A DNA stretch of 64,000 nucleotides from Streptomyces hawaiiensis (lineage in GTDB: Bacteria; Actinomycetota; Actinomycetes; Streptomycetales; Streptomycetaceae), in assembly GCF_004803895.1 (NCBI RefSeq), contig NZ_CP021978.1:5084001-5148000 (forward strand). The letters are read 5' to 3'. Each line of letters begins with the position of its first letter. Position 1 is the first letter of the stretch. The position numbers were made by a program, and so were the translations under genes. Below are positions 1 through 8,259 of the stretch, in pieces. Below the pieces are notes generated by a model. The model searched no databases. It saw only the letters and a program-made list of their open reading frames with translations, and was not told the DNA's origin.

Positions 1-1331
1 CAGTGCTGGACGACCTTCGCACCGCCGTAGACGAGACCCGTCCCGACCGCGAGGCCGATGGTGACCGGGTTCGGGGCGACCATGGCGGCCGTGAGAGAGG
101 CGTTGAAGCCGACCTCGGCGACGTCGGCGACGTACGCCGCACCCTTCTTCTTGAAGGCGTCGACGGGGTTGCCCTGAGAAATGACGTTGGCGGCGCTGAA
201 GCCGGTCGACAGGACACCGCCCACGATGCCGGCGCCGCGCAGGAACCCTGCGGTCTTGGCGGCGGCGCCGAGGCCGGTACGGAGGGCCCCCGCGCCCCGC
301 GCGGCGTTGGTGGCCTCCGCCACGGAGTTGGCGAACCGCTGGCTGTTCGCGGCCTTGGTGAACACCTTGATCAGGCTCGCGTTGCCGGCGCGGGCGACAG
401 CCTGGCCGGAGTGCGTGAAACCGCCGTACATCTTGGCCGCCTGGTCGGAGCCGACCAGGAAGTCGATGACGCCGTTGGCGCGGAGTGTGTTCATCAAAGG
501 CGTGGCGCGCGCCCAGTTGTAACCCTGGCCGATCAGGTCTCCGCGAATGCCGCTGGTGAGGGGGATGCGGGAGAGGCTCTGATAGGTGGTGCTCCGGCCG
601 AAGAGCGAGCCGAGCTGACCGGGCAGCCAACTGCCCGGCGCGCTCAGTGAACGCAGTTTCGGAGTCCACTTGATCAGGCCGTTGCCCGCGGACCGTATGA
701 GCCCGCTCTCGGAGCCGCGCAGGACCACGCCGAGCCGCGTCTTCCAGGTCCGAAGGGCGCCCGTCTTCAGGGAGTTGCCCAGCAGCACCTTGGTCAGTGA
801 GGTGCCCTGGAGGGTGACGACGGCCGTGGCGGCGGTCACCGAGCCCCAGTCGCCGTACAGGCCGATCATGGAGGCGATCGTCTCCTCGTGCGGCTGGAGC
901 CCGGGGATCTGGGCGATGGCGTGGGCCTCCAGGCGCTCGATCCAGTCGGCCAGCGACTCGTCGGGCTGTCGCTTGAACTTGTAGGCGTTCGGATCGTCGC
1001 TGGCCGCCACGGAGTTGGCCAGCAGGAGGGCGTCGGGGCCGAGGCCCTCGCTCTTGTACTTCTCGATCTCCTTGGGGCTGAACCCGGCCCACGTGAGTCC
1101 GGCCTGCGGGTCACCGCTCTCCAGCCGTGCGAAGACGGCCCGCTTACGCAAGTCCGGTGCGGTGTCCTTGACCCAGCCGCGCAAGGGCTTGAGCGTGGTC
1201 AACTTGCTCGTCACGCCGAGCCTGGACGCTCTGGTGAATGCCTCATCCACTTTGTCCTGGACCCCGCCGCGCCCGTCGAGCAGCTTCGCGAGCTGGTCCA
1301 GGTCGTCCGGATTCACATTCCGCATGCCCAC
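1..1331 (-). CDS. Partial protein of the putative type VII cargo island, paralogue of 6400-7575
   Basis: The reading frame is open from about 1331 to the window edge without a stop, so the C-terminus is missing. The N-terminus (NPDDLDQLAKLLDGRGGVQD) is nearly the same as that of the gene at 6400-7575. The last visible part (FNASLTAAMVAPNPVTIGLA) also matches, so the two are full-length paralogues on opposite strands. The middle is diverged, rich in Gly, Ala and Ser, and without a recognisable catalytic motif. The C-terminal part is hydrophobic and Gly-rich, as for a membrane-inserting segment. I chose GTG at 1331, with GGGGA 8 nt upstream; ATG at 1325 is the alternative. The function is unknown. 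The WXG100-like and calpain-like neighbours suggest a secreted or export-associated protein, by inference only. Confidence 0.7.
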   Translation of the reverse strand, partial: MGMRNVNPDDLDQLAKLLDGRGGVQDKVDEAFTRASRLGVTSKLTTLKPLRGWVKDTAPDLRKRAVFARLESGDPQAGLTWAGFSPKEIEKYKSEGLGPDALLLANSVAASDDPNAYKFKRQPDESLADWIERLEAHAIAQIPGLQPHEETIASMIGLYGDWGSVTAATAVVTLQGTSLTKVLLGNSLKTGALRTWKTRLGVVLRGSESGLIRSAGNGLIKWTPKLRSLSAPGSWLPGQLGSLFGRSTTYQSLSRIPLTSGIRGDLIGQGYNWARATPLMNTLRANGVIDFLVGSDQAAKMYGGFTHSGQAVARAGNASLIKVFTKAANSQRFANSVAEATNAARGAGALRTGLGAAAKTAGFLRGAGIVGGVLSTGFSAANVISQGNPVDAFKKKGAAYVADVAEVGFNASLTAAMVAPNPVTIGLAVGTGLVYGGAKVVQH

Positions 1332-1448
1332 GTTTCAAATCCCCAGAGCCGTGTTCCGGAACCAGCCGGTCAAGGCTGTGAAGTCGCTGGCCCATTTTAC
1401 GGACAAGGGTTCCCGCGAAACCGTTGGATCACTGTCTCTTTACCGTGT

Positions 1449-1532
1449 GCATACGCACTCTTGAGGGAGATCGCAGCCTCTGCACCGCACGTTCCGGTGT
1501 TGTTCTCACCCTGTACGCAGGAGTGCGTATGC
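1449..1532. repeat. Inverted repeat downstream of the 1506-2183 gene
   Basis: GCATACGCACTC at 1449-1460 is exactly reverse-complementary to GAGTGCGTATGC at 1521-1532, with about 60 bases between. The right arm lies inside the last codons of the minus-strand gene ending at 1506. It could form a long-loop hairpin in the 3' region of that transcript. There is no U-run, so terminator function is not supported. Confidence 0.45.
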
Positions 1533-2183
1533 GAAGACCAGGCGTCGGTCCAGCCACGCGGCCCGAACCAGGAACCTGAGGTCGCCCTCGGAGGTCAGGA
1601 CGAGTTCGTCACCGGATTTCCATTCGAGGACCCGCGACTTGGCCGGTTGGTCACCGCCTTCCGCGCCCATGTCGGCGACGGCCTGGACGACGCCCAGCAG
1701 CAGCTTGCCGGCACCGCGCTGGACCATTTCCCTGGGGCCGCCCTGCGCCCACTCCGCGCTGCTCACGATCTCGGGGTGCCCCGGTTGGGCGATGCGCCAC
1801 GTGGGCTTCAGGGCGTGCTTCAGCGGAGCGATGCGCTGGATGGTTCCGATGGCCTCTCCCCGCTCGTCGCGCACCGTGTAGTGGCGCCGGCCCTCGACGT
1901 CCTGCGGCTCGTCGAGCGAGCAGATCAGCCTGCCGCCCTCGGCGTCCTCGTACAGGCGCCGAGCGTCCGCAGCCGAGGACTGCGGCGGAAAGAAGGCACA
2001 GGGGGCGTTGACACGCTGGACACCTGAACCCTGCGCAACCCTGAATGCGCGGACGCCGAGCGCGGCACGCTTGCGCTGTCCCGCGGCAGGCCGTTCCTCG
2101 TCGGTGAGGGCGAACTCCCAAGCGTCCGTCCACGGGACGACGGGGATGGGAGGTTCGTCGACGTGCCTGTTCTTGCCGAACAC
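1506..2183 (-). CDS. Hypothetical protein, LURP/scramblase-like beta-rich
   Basis: This 225-residue protein has no signal peptide or membrane helix. The middle section (about residues 100-215) has the alternating strand pattern of tubby/LURP-one/scramblase-like proteins, with phrases such as YTVRDERGEAIGTIQRI followed by a Trp-containing strand. That assignment is tentative. It sits between the partial paralogue (ends upstream at 1331) and the lipoprotein gene at 2279, all on the same strand, so it may belong to the putative type VII cargo island. The function is not known. The start ATG at 2183 is the first in frame and follows purine-rich sequence. Confidence 0.6.
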   Translation of the reverse strand: MFGKNRHVDEPPIPVVPWTDAWEFALTDEERPAAGQRKRAALGVRAFRVAQGSGVQRVNAPCAFFPPQSSAADARRLYEDAEGGRLICSLDEPQDVEGRRHYTVRDERGEAIGTIQRIAPLKHALKPTWRIAQPGHPEIVSSAEWAQGGPREMVQRGAGKLLLGVVQAVADMGAEGGDQPAKSRVLEWKSGDELVLTSEGDLRFLVRAAWLDRRLVFAYALLRTG

Positions 2184-2278
2184 GGTGCTCTCCGGGTCGC
2201 TTCAGGGATGGGTTCCGACCCTAACCCCAGCCGGTGAGTTCGCTCGGTGGGGAGGCCGGGTGTGCACTCCTGCGCGTG

Positions 2279-3046
2279 CTACGTGCTTGTCCGCTTCATC
2301 CGCACGACGTCGTCCGACAACTCCGACACCTTGAACAACACGTTCGCGAACTCGACCGTGTCGCCGACTCGGACGTCCTCGTAACCGGCCACCTTGATGC
2401 CCGCGCAGCTCGCGCTGATCCCGCCGGTCTGTGCGTCGCTGCCGACGTGGGCTGTGATCGACAAGCCGGTGGGGGAGGTCCACACACCGCTGTTGTCGAG
2501 CAGGGACTGGGTTCCTCCCTTGGGAGGGAACCCCTTCGAGGCAGCGGCCAGCACTGATCGGTTGGTGGAGAAGCAAAGGCCGTCGTCCGCTGGACCCCCC
2601 TGAGACTCGAGTGAGTCGGGGGCCGCAGCCACCGCGGCTCCGACCTTCTCGTCCCGCGGCTCCAGGACGACTCGATAGGAGCAGATCTGCGTGACGGTGT
2701 AGCCATGTCCCGAGACGGTGATCCGCTGCCCGGGTTCGACCGTCTGCTGCTTCTGGCCCGCCTCGTACCTGGCCCCGTCCCGGACGGTGGCGCTGCGGGT
2801 GTTGCCGTCGGCATGGGCTGCCGCGTACTGCACGCCCCCGCCACCGGGCAGCCGGAAGCCGCCCCCGCGCAGCACATGCAGACCGCCCGCGGTGGCTTCG
2901 CCGGCACACAAGGGGCCCTTGTCCCGTGCGGGCGGGGCTGTCACGCCGTCGCCGTCGCCACCCCCGTCGGACGTTCCGCACCCCGACAGTGCGAACAGGA
3001 CCACGGTGCTCGCGACGACGTACCTGCTATTCACCGGTTTCGCCAC
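2279..3046 (-). CDS. Exported lipoprotein of unknown function
   Basis: The N-terminus is a lipoprotein signal: a short basic head, a hydrophobic stretch and the lipobox LSGC near residues 20-23, so the protein should be lipid-anchored on the outer face of the membrane. The mature part is Gly- and Thr-rich. It ends in a motif (VGDTVEFANVLFKVSEL...VVRMKR) that resembles the C-terminal part of the protein encoded just upstream (GDTVEITGDEWRVTAV...IVLERVE). The two products therefore probably share a small beta domain. The gene overlaps the upstream gene by 20 bases, which indicates co-transcription and translational coupling with the calpain-like and WXG100-like genes. No enzyme motif is visible. 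Confidence 0.75.
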   Translation of the reverse strand: MAKPVNSRYVVASTVVLFALSGCGTSDGGGDGDGVTAPPARDKGPLCAGEATAGGLHVLRGGGFRLPGGGGVQYAAAHADGNTRSATVRDGARYEAGQKQQTVEPGQRITVSGHGYTVTQICSYRVVLEPRDEKVGAAVAAAPDSLESQGGPADDGLCFSTNRSVLAAASKGFPPKGGTQSLLDNSGVWTSPTGLSITAHVGSDAQTGGISASCAGIKVAGYEDVRVGDTVEFANVLFKVSELSDDVVRMKRTST

Positions 3047-3422
3047 CGGTCTCCTCCTTGCCCTCGCGGTCGGGCGCGACGTGGCCCTCTACGCGTTCGA
3101 GCACGATGCGAGTCCGGTAGTCGACGGCGGTCACTCGCCACTCGTCTCCGGTGATCTCCACGGTGTCTCCGGGAGTGAGATCGTCGTACCGGACCAAGGG
3201 CTCACCCTCGCAGCCGACGTGGATCCGGCCGTGCACCGTTGGCTTGGCGAAAAGGGTCGCAACGATGTGGTAGGAGCGGCCCTCGTGCTCCACTTCATAC
3301 GGGATGTGGTATCGAAGTGCCCAACGGCCGTTGATCTCGAATGGGTACTTCACCCGCGCGCGCTCAGTCACTGGACTCACCACGTCCGTATTCTCGTCCG
3401 CACCCTCGTGGGCCCGTCTCAC
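3027..3422 (-). CDS. Small beta-rich hypothetical protein
   Basis: This 131-residue protein has no signal peptide. Residues about 25-115 form a beta-rich domain with the phrase LTPGDTVEITGDEWRVTAVDY, related to the C-terminus of the neighbouring lipoprotein. The GTG start overlaps the stop of the calpain-like gene in a GTGA junction (3419-3422), and its own 3' end overlaps the lipoprotein gene, so it is the third gene of a tightly packed operon. Its place directly after a protease gene makes an inhibitor or immunity role conceivable, but nothing in the sequence proves that. The highly charged tail (Glu/Gly-rich) may be disordered. Confidence 0.65.
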   Translation of the reverse strand: MRRAHEGADENTDVVSPVTERARVKYPFEINGRWALRYHIPYEVEHEGRSYHIVATLFAKPTVHGRIHVGCEGEPLVRYDDLTPGDTVEITGDEWRVTAVDYRTRIVLERVEGHVAPDREGKEETGGETGE

Positions 3423-4912
3423 GAGACATCGAAAGCCTCAGGTCCCGCAAAGTACTTGTTGAACTGCTCCTGTGACACCTCGATCGGGGGATAGCCGTCG
3501 CTTCCCCAAGGGTTGCCGAGAATGACCTTGCCGTCATCGGTGAACCCGCGGACGTAGTAGGCGTGGTTACTGTGATAGGTGTCTCCCCACTCCGCGGGGT
3601 GGTCGTCGTCCAGGCCTTCGTCAGCCGGGGTGTACACCGTCACCGCCCTGCCGGAGTCGAACTCCTTCTTCAGTGACGACAGACTCTTGTCCTCGTGCTC
3701 GCCGATGCCGAGGAACCCGCCCGATTTCAGGTCCTCTCCGCCGTTGCCCGTCAGGTAGGGCGCGGATTGCTTGGGATCGTCGCCCTCGATCCCACCGTAG
3801 CCGCGCTCGCCCTCGTCGTCGCCCGTGTACGAAAGGGCGAAAGCCTTCTCGTAGTACGCCGGCCAGGACTCCCCGTTACCGTAGGTGCTGATCGGGTTGC
3901 CATTGGTGTCACAGGGCAGATCCGCGGTCATGGTGACCCACTGGTAGTTGCCCCCCTCGTCCCAGACGCGCACGCTCACGGTCCCATTGGGATTCTGCTT
4001 GATGCCGTCTCGGATGAACTGCGGGTCCTTCTGTGCGACGGCGGCGAGCGAGGCGACGTACCAGCAGTCCCCGAACTGCCGCTGGTGGATGTCGTCCACA
4101 CTCACCGAGTCCTTGAACAGCGGATCGGGTGGCGCCTGCCAGTGGATGCCCGAGTTGTTCTGTCCGTTCTGCTCGTTGCCCCCGTCTTCATACGCGGCGG
4201 TGTTGGTGAATGTGGGCTGCACCCCGGGAAAGGCAGCGGTGAACTTGCCCACCTTCTCCGGACTCACCTTGGACAGCATCAGACTCAGCGTGTTCCGGCG
4301 TTTGTCCTCGGGCAGCCCGTTGTGGTCGAACGGGTTCCAGGCGGAGTCGTCAGTACAGGTGAGCAGCTGGTTGTAGAAGGTTAGGTCCCTGGGCGACGCC
4401 TTCGTCACCAACGTGTCCAGCTCGGCGGCTGTCAGCCCGTCGAGCTCGCCGGAGATCTGCTCCAAGTCGTCGCGGTTGCCGTTGGTGCCGAAGTCCTTGC
4501 CGTGCAGTTCACGAAGGTGGCGCAAGGCCTCGTCGATCTTCTTGGCGTCAGGCGCCTTCTCGTCGAGGAAGACGCTGTTCTCGCTGACGGGATAACCCCG
4601 CTGCTCCAGCTCCTGAAGTCCCTCGAGCTGCTTGATACGGCGCTTCATCGACGACTGCATGTCACCGAGCTCACCACCGAGGGAACCGGGCAGGCGCGGG
4701 CGACGGAAGAACGACGGCATCGGGACCACATCGCCGACGAGGTCCTGGAGATCCGGGTTCCGGGAGGCGTTCTGCCCCGACGGCAGGTTCTGCTGAGCGG
4801 TGGTGAGCACGGACGCCAGCTGCGAGTGAAGCTTCCCGGAGTTCTGAGCGAGGGTGTCCAGCCGGCCGGCGAGAGCCGTCAGCTTGGGGGCGTCGAATCC
4901 CCTGAAGACCAT
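3419..4912 (-). CDS. Calpain-family (C2) cysteine protease, putative type VII cargo
   Basis: This 497-residue protein has a calpain catalytic core in its C-terminal half. The motif QFGDCWYVASLAAVA gives the nucleophile Cys283. SNHAYYV gives His450 and VILGNPWG gives Asn467, so the Cys-His-Asn triad is intact. Residues 1-60 are a helical segment of the kind seen in WXG100/LXG-associated proteins, and residues 80-230 are a charged, mostly helical linker. There is no Sec signal peptide. The start overlaps the stop of the upstream WXG100-like gene (TGATG), so partner and cargo are translationally coupled. By family knowledge it should be a protease. That it is secreted, and against what target, is inference. 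Confidence 0.8.
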   Translation of the reverse strand: MVFRGFDAPKLTALAGRLDTLAQNSGKLHSQLASVLTTAQQNLPSGQNASRNPDLQDLVGDVVPMPSFFRRPRLPGSLGGELGDMQSSMKRRIKQLEGLQELEQRGYPVSENSVFLDEKAPDAKKIDEALRHLRELHGKDFGTNGNRDDLEQISGELDGLTAAELDTLVTKASPRDLTFYNQLLTCTDDSAWNPFDHNGLPEDKRRNTLSLMLSKVSPEKVGKFTAAFPGVQPTFTNTAAYEDGGNEQNGQNNSGIHWQAPPDPLFKDSVSVDDIHQRQFGDCWYVASLAAVAQKDPQFIRDGIKQNPNGTVSVRVWDEGGNYQWVTMTADLPCDTNGNPISTYGNGESWPAYYEKAFALSYTGDDEGERGYGGIEGDDPKQSAPYLTGNGGEDLKSGGFLGIGEHEDKSLSSLKKEFDSGRAVTVYTPADEGLDDDHPAEWGDTYHSNHAYYVRGFTDDGKVILGNPWGSDGYPPIEVSQEQFNKYFAGPEAFDVS

Positions 4913-5262
4913 CAGCTGCCGCCCGTTCCGGCCTTGGCCTTGTCCTCGGCCTGCCGGTCCAGTTCGTCAGCCTGACCCTCCCATCGGGTGGCGTCCGCCA
5001 ACAGCGCGGTGCCCATGCCGCTCAGCACGCGCTGTCGCTGCTGGAGCTTGGCGGTGCACTCGTCGGCGAACGGGCCCTGCCAGATCGCGCCCTCGTCGCC
5101 ACCGGTACGGAAGGCGGCGGCGCGCGGGGTGGCCTTCTTCACCGCGTCGTCGAGATACGGCCCCAGCCTGCGGGCCAGCGCCCGCGCCTCCCGCGCACAA
5201 TCCCGCAACCGTTCGGCCCGCTTCTTCAATTCGGCTGCGTCATCGCCCGGCGTGGGCCCCAC
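4912..5262 (-). CDS. WXG100-like small helical protein
   Basis: At 116 residues this has the size and shape of an ESAT-6/WXG100 protein: two charged helices separated by a turn carrying W-x-G (IWQG near residues 60-63). There is no signal peptide. Proteins of this family are substrates or targeting partners of type VII secretion. It is the first gene of the minus-strand operon and is joined to the calpain-like gene by a one-base stop/start overlap, which suggests that the two products pair. No EccC-type ATPase is present in the window, so the export machinery must lie elsewhere. Confidence 0.65.
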   Translation of the reverse strand: MGPTPGDDAAELKKRAERLRDCAREARALARRLGPYLDDAVKKATPRAAAFRTGGDEGAIWQGPFADECTAKLQQRQRVLSGMGTALLADATRWEGQADELDRQAEDKAKAGTGGS

Positions 5263-5760
5263 GTTCTCTTCCTCCCCGTTTGCTGCTGGTGCCTACCGCG
5301 CTCGCGCATTGGCCCACAGCATCGCTGGGGAAGCATACGGGGGTGGTGCTCGACCATCTGAAGGCGTTGGAAATCTCCCCGACCGTCACATGGTCGCCAC
5401 AATCCATAAGGCCCTCTCATTGCGAGCACCCGCTGATCGCGCCGAGAGGGGCTGCGCCTGCTCTGGTCCGACAACATCCGCTATGCCCGGTAGTCCCTAC
5501 ATGGTGCCGATGGTCCCCGGGTATCTTGGCTCCCGGCCTTGCGATTACCTTGGCTTTGCAGTGGCTTTGCGTGCGCCGCCCCGGTCGGCCGGGGTTCGGA
5601 GGAAAGAGGGAAAGGGTCAGGCGATGGGGTCGGGGACTCACATTCGAGCTGCTACCGGCGGCGCCCGTACGAGTCGCCGAGGGGCAGTCCTCAGCTCGCT
5701 GTTGTGGGCGGTGGGTAGCCTGAGCGGGTCGGAAGCCAAGCGGAACGTAAGGGGACCATC
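5263..5760. other. Divergent intergenic region, no gene supported
   Basis: About 500 bases separate the WXG100-like operon (minus) from the membrane-protein gene (plus). Open frames here have low-complexity or mixed composition and no convincing start signals. The region presumably holds the two divergent promoters. A clear ribosome-binding site (AAGGGGACC) precedes the plus-strand start at 5761. Confidence 0.5.
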
Positions 5761-6336
5761 GTGGGCGGCGCGGACGGTCATGGAGCGGGTGCATCGACGG
5801 TGCCGTACGGGCAGGCGGTGGTGTATGAGGAGAAGCTGCCGAGGCGCTGGACGATCGCTACCACGACGGTGATAGCCGGCTGGGTCGCTTATCAGGCCGG
5901 CATCCTGCTTCCTGAAGAAAGCACGGTCTGGTTCGTCATTCTCGGTTTCTCGACGCTTATCGCGCTCGTATTCAATGCCGTTCCGATTTCAAAGCGCATC
6001 TATCATCGAGTCCATGTCCGAAGCGGGCAGCTGACCGTGGGACGGGAGACGATTCCGGTGGAGTCGTTGACAGTCGACTCACTTCGGGAGGCTCGTGATC
6101 AGCCGTCGGACGCGGAGTGGGCAGCGTCCCTGGCCTCGCGGTCGAGTGAGGAGCTCGCGGAGTTGCGGCGGAGGAGCCGTGCGACCGAGCCGCCCCGGAT
6201 CATGGGTGGGGGATGGTCCGTGCCGACGGGCATGGATCAGATCGTGGTCGAGACCGCACAGGGTGAGTCGTTGCTGATCGCCACCCACCACCGTGAGGCA
6301 CTGCTGGACGCACTCATGCGAGCCCGGCAGACCTGA
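5761..6336 (+). CDS. Two-helix membrane protein, DUF3093-like
   Basis: This 191-residue protein has two adjacent membrane helices (about residues 32-52 and 57-75) after a short cytoplasmic head with the phrase VVYEEKLPRRW. A basic loop and a soluble C-terminal domain follow. The order (head, hairpin, then LTVGRETIPVESL and a closing strand with Ser/Thr and His) resembles DUF3093-type proteins of actinomycetes, though I am not certain. The GTG start at 5761 has a strong AAGGGG ribosome-binding site six bases upstream. It opens the plus-strand half of the island and is followed after about 60 bases by the paralogue gene at 6400. Confidence 0.65.
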   Translation: MGGADGHGAGASTVPYGQAVVYEEKLPRRWTIATTTVIAGWVAYQAGILLPEESTVWFVILGFSTLIALVFNAVPISKRIYHRVHVRSGQLTVGRETIPVESLTVDSLREARDQPSDAEWAASLASRSSEELAELRRRSRATEPPRIMGGGWSVPTGMDQIVVETAQGESLLIATHHREALLDALMRARQT

Positions 6337-6399
6337 AGCCGGGGCCCGGCTCCTGGGCCCAACAACCAAGGAGCCGAATTGATCATCTGAAGGAGCCTT

Positions 6400-7575
6400 G
6401 TGACCGGTAAGCCGAACAGAGTGGTGAACCCGCAAGACCTGGAGCAACTGGCCAAGTTGCTCGATGGGCGGGGAGGAGTCGGGGACAAACTCGGCGAGGC
6501 ATTCACGCGGGCCTCGGCGCTCGGGGTGTCCGGCAAACTGACCGCGATACGCCCGATGCATTCCTGGCTGTCGGAAACGGCGCCCGAACTCCGCAGGAAG
6601 GCAGCCTATGCTCGCCTTGAGGACGGCGATCCGCTGGCCGGACTGTTGCTTGCCGGATTCACCCCTGAGCAGCTCAAGAACAAGGATCTGCCACCAGACG
6701 TCCTGTTGGTGGCCAATGCGACCGCGTCCGACGGCGAAGTCGACGATGGCTGGCTCAAGAAGAAGGACGGCGAGACTCTCGACGACTGGCTCGTCAGGGT
6801 GCAGGGCGACGCCGTCACTCAGCTCACCGGCAACGAGAAACTGGGCAAGGCGGTCGCGACGTACATCGAGGGGGCCGCCAACCTGTCGGCCTTCTTCACG
6901 TCGTCGACCACGGCGCTGCTGGGCGGCAAGTCCCTCATCTCGTACTTCAAAAGCTCCAAAGTGCTCAATGCGCCGGGCACCTTCACCGCCCGCCTGATCA
7001 ACGGTCACTGGGACAAACTGTCCAGGATTCCCCGGGCCGGGAGCTGGCTCAGCCGAGTGCCCGTCGGCGTGCTCTCCGGCTCCGATGAGGCGGCGATGCT
7101 CGCCGGATACATGCGCAACGGCGCCTTCTACATGCCCACCTCCACCGAGGCCAACTTGCTCCGCGTCGCTCAGCGCGGTGGTCTCGCCAACGCGGCCAAG
7201 GCCGCCGGATGGATGCGCGGCGCCGGCATCGTCGGTTCCGTCGGTGCCACCGCCTGGGGTGTCGCGAACCTGGCGACCATGGATCACGGCAAGGCGTGGA
7301 AGGAGGACAAGGCCAAGTACCTCTCCAACTGGACCGGTACGGCCTTCAACGCCTCGCTCACCGCCGCTATGGTCGCCCCCAACCCGGTCACCATCGGTCT
7401 GGCTGTCGGCACTGGCCTGGCCTATGCCGGAACACTGGTATGGGACAACTGGGACAGCATCAGCGATGGTGCGGAGGAGGCCGCGGACTGGGTCGGTGAC
7501 AAGGCCGACAAGGCCGGTGAGGCCATCTCCGACGGTGCCAAGGCACTGGGTAGCGCCCTCAATCCGTTCGACTGA
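6400..7575 (+). CDS. Putative type VII-associated protein, paralogue of the gene at 1-1331
   Basis: This 391-residue protein has a soluble helical N-terminal half. A Gly/Ala-rich hydrophobic C-terminal stretch follows (about residues 270-350, including NPVTIGLAVGTGLAYAG). It ends in an acidic Asp/Ala/Lys tail with repeated short phrases (DWVGDKADKAGEAISDGAKA). N- and C-terminal regions match the partial minus-strand gene at the window start. I see no enzyme motif. The hydrophobic segment near the C-terminus and the duplicate copies would suit a pore-forming or surface protein of the island, but that is inference. The GTG start is preceded by GAAGGAGCC. Confidence 0.7.
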   Translation: MTGKPNRVVNPQDLEQLAKLLDGRGGVGDKLGEAFTRASALGVSGKLTAIRPMHSWLSETAPELRRKAAYARLEDGDPLAGLLLAGFTPEQLKNKDLPPDVLLVANATASDGEVDDGWLKKKDGETLDDWLVRVQGDAVTQLTGNEKLGKAVATYIEGAANLSAFFTSSTTALLGGKSLISYFKSSKVLNAPGTFTARLINGHWDKLSRIPRAGSWLSRVPVGVLSGSDEAAMLAGYMRNGAFYMPTSTEANLLRVAQRGGLANAAKAAGWMRGAGIVGSVGATAWGVANLATMDHGKAWKEDKAKYLSNWTGTAFNASLTAAMVAPNPVTIGLAVGTGLAYAGTLVWDNWDSISDGAEEAADWVGDKADKAGEAISDGAKALGSALNPFD

Positions 7576-7621
7576 TGCCGACCGTGGCACATCCGCGCCG
7601 AGCGGCGCGAGGGAAGGAACC

Positions 7622-8200
7622 ATGCAGCAGCACACGTACACGCTCGACCACTGGGAGGACCGTTCAGGTCATCGGCTGGCCTGGAAGTTCGGCTATCGGG
7701 GCACGGCAGGCGAGTTCGGCAGGATCGAGGTGGTCTACCCGGCGAGTCGGCGCGGCGACCGTCATGTGACCGAGGTCAAAGGCGACACGGTGCCGGTCAC
7801 CTCCTTCATGGGCTGGGCCTACGGACGAAAGCCCTCGCTCTACATGGCGGAGCTCAGTGTCGGCGGGACCGGAGTCCGGCTCAAGCGCAACCGCTGGGCA
7901 CAGACCAGAGCCGGACGCGCGGTGCGGATGCAGGTTGCCGGGCGGGAGTATCGCTACCTGGCGACCAGCGCACGGCACCGCGACCGGGCCCTGACCCGGA
8001 ACGGGGTGGAGGTCCGGATCCGTCGCCACGGCAGCGGTGCGCGGAAGAAGGCCACTTTCACCGTCCTGGGTCCGGCCGACGCCACCGACCTCGCCCTGGC
8101 CGCCGTGATGTGCGGCGTCAACACCCGAAACCTCACCAGAGGCGGGGCCGTTCGGGCCTTCTTCGGCAGGTCGATGCAGTGGCTGGACGTCTTCCACTGA
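7622..8200 (+). CDS. Hypothetical beta-rich protein
   Basis: The 192-residue protein starts at ATG 7622 with GGGAAGGAA just upstream; the frame is open further 5' but without a start signal. It is rich in short strands with many Arg, Tyr and Trp, and has a closing segment (DLALAAVMCGVNTRNLTRGGA) similar in style to LURP/tubby-like folds. There is no signal peptide or membrane helix. It lies 46 bases after the 6400-7575 gene and 60 bases before the next gene, so it is probably co-transcribed. The function is unknown; a partner or immunity role for the preceding protein is only a possibility. Confidence 0.65.
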   Translation: MQQHTYTLDHWEDRSGHRLAWKFGYRGTAGEFGRIEVVYPASRRGDRHVTEVKGDTVPVTSFMGWAYGRKPSLYMAELSVGGTGVRLKRNRWAQTRAGRAVRMQVAGREYRYLATSARHRDRALTRNGVEVRIRRHGSGARKKATFTVLGPADATDLALAAVMCGVNTRNLTRGGAVRAFFGRSMQWLDVFH

Positions 8201-8259
8201 CCCCATGAACTCCCTGAGCCATCACCGGCAAACGTTTCCGCTGACGAAAGCGACACCCA

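Noticed and set aside
1449..1532. Intrinsic terminator after the 1506-2183 gene
   Set aside because: The 12-bp arms are separated by about 60 bases and no U-run follows. One arm is coding sequence.
6079..7641. Minus-strand frame of 520 codons opposite 6400-7575
   Set aside because: No domain. The plus-strand product is confirmed by its paralogue at the window start.
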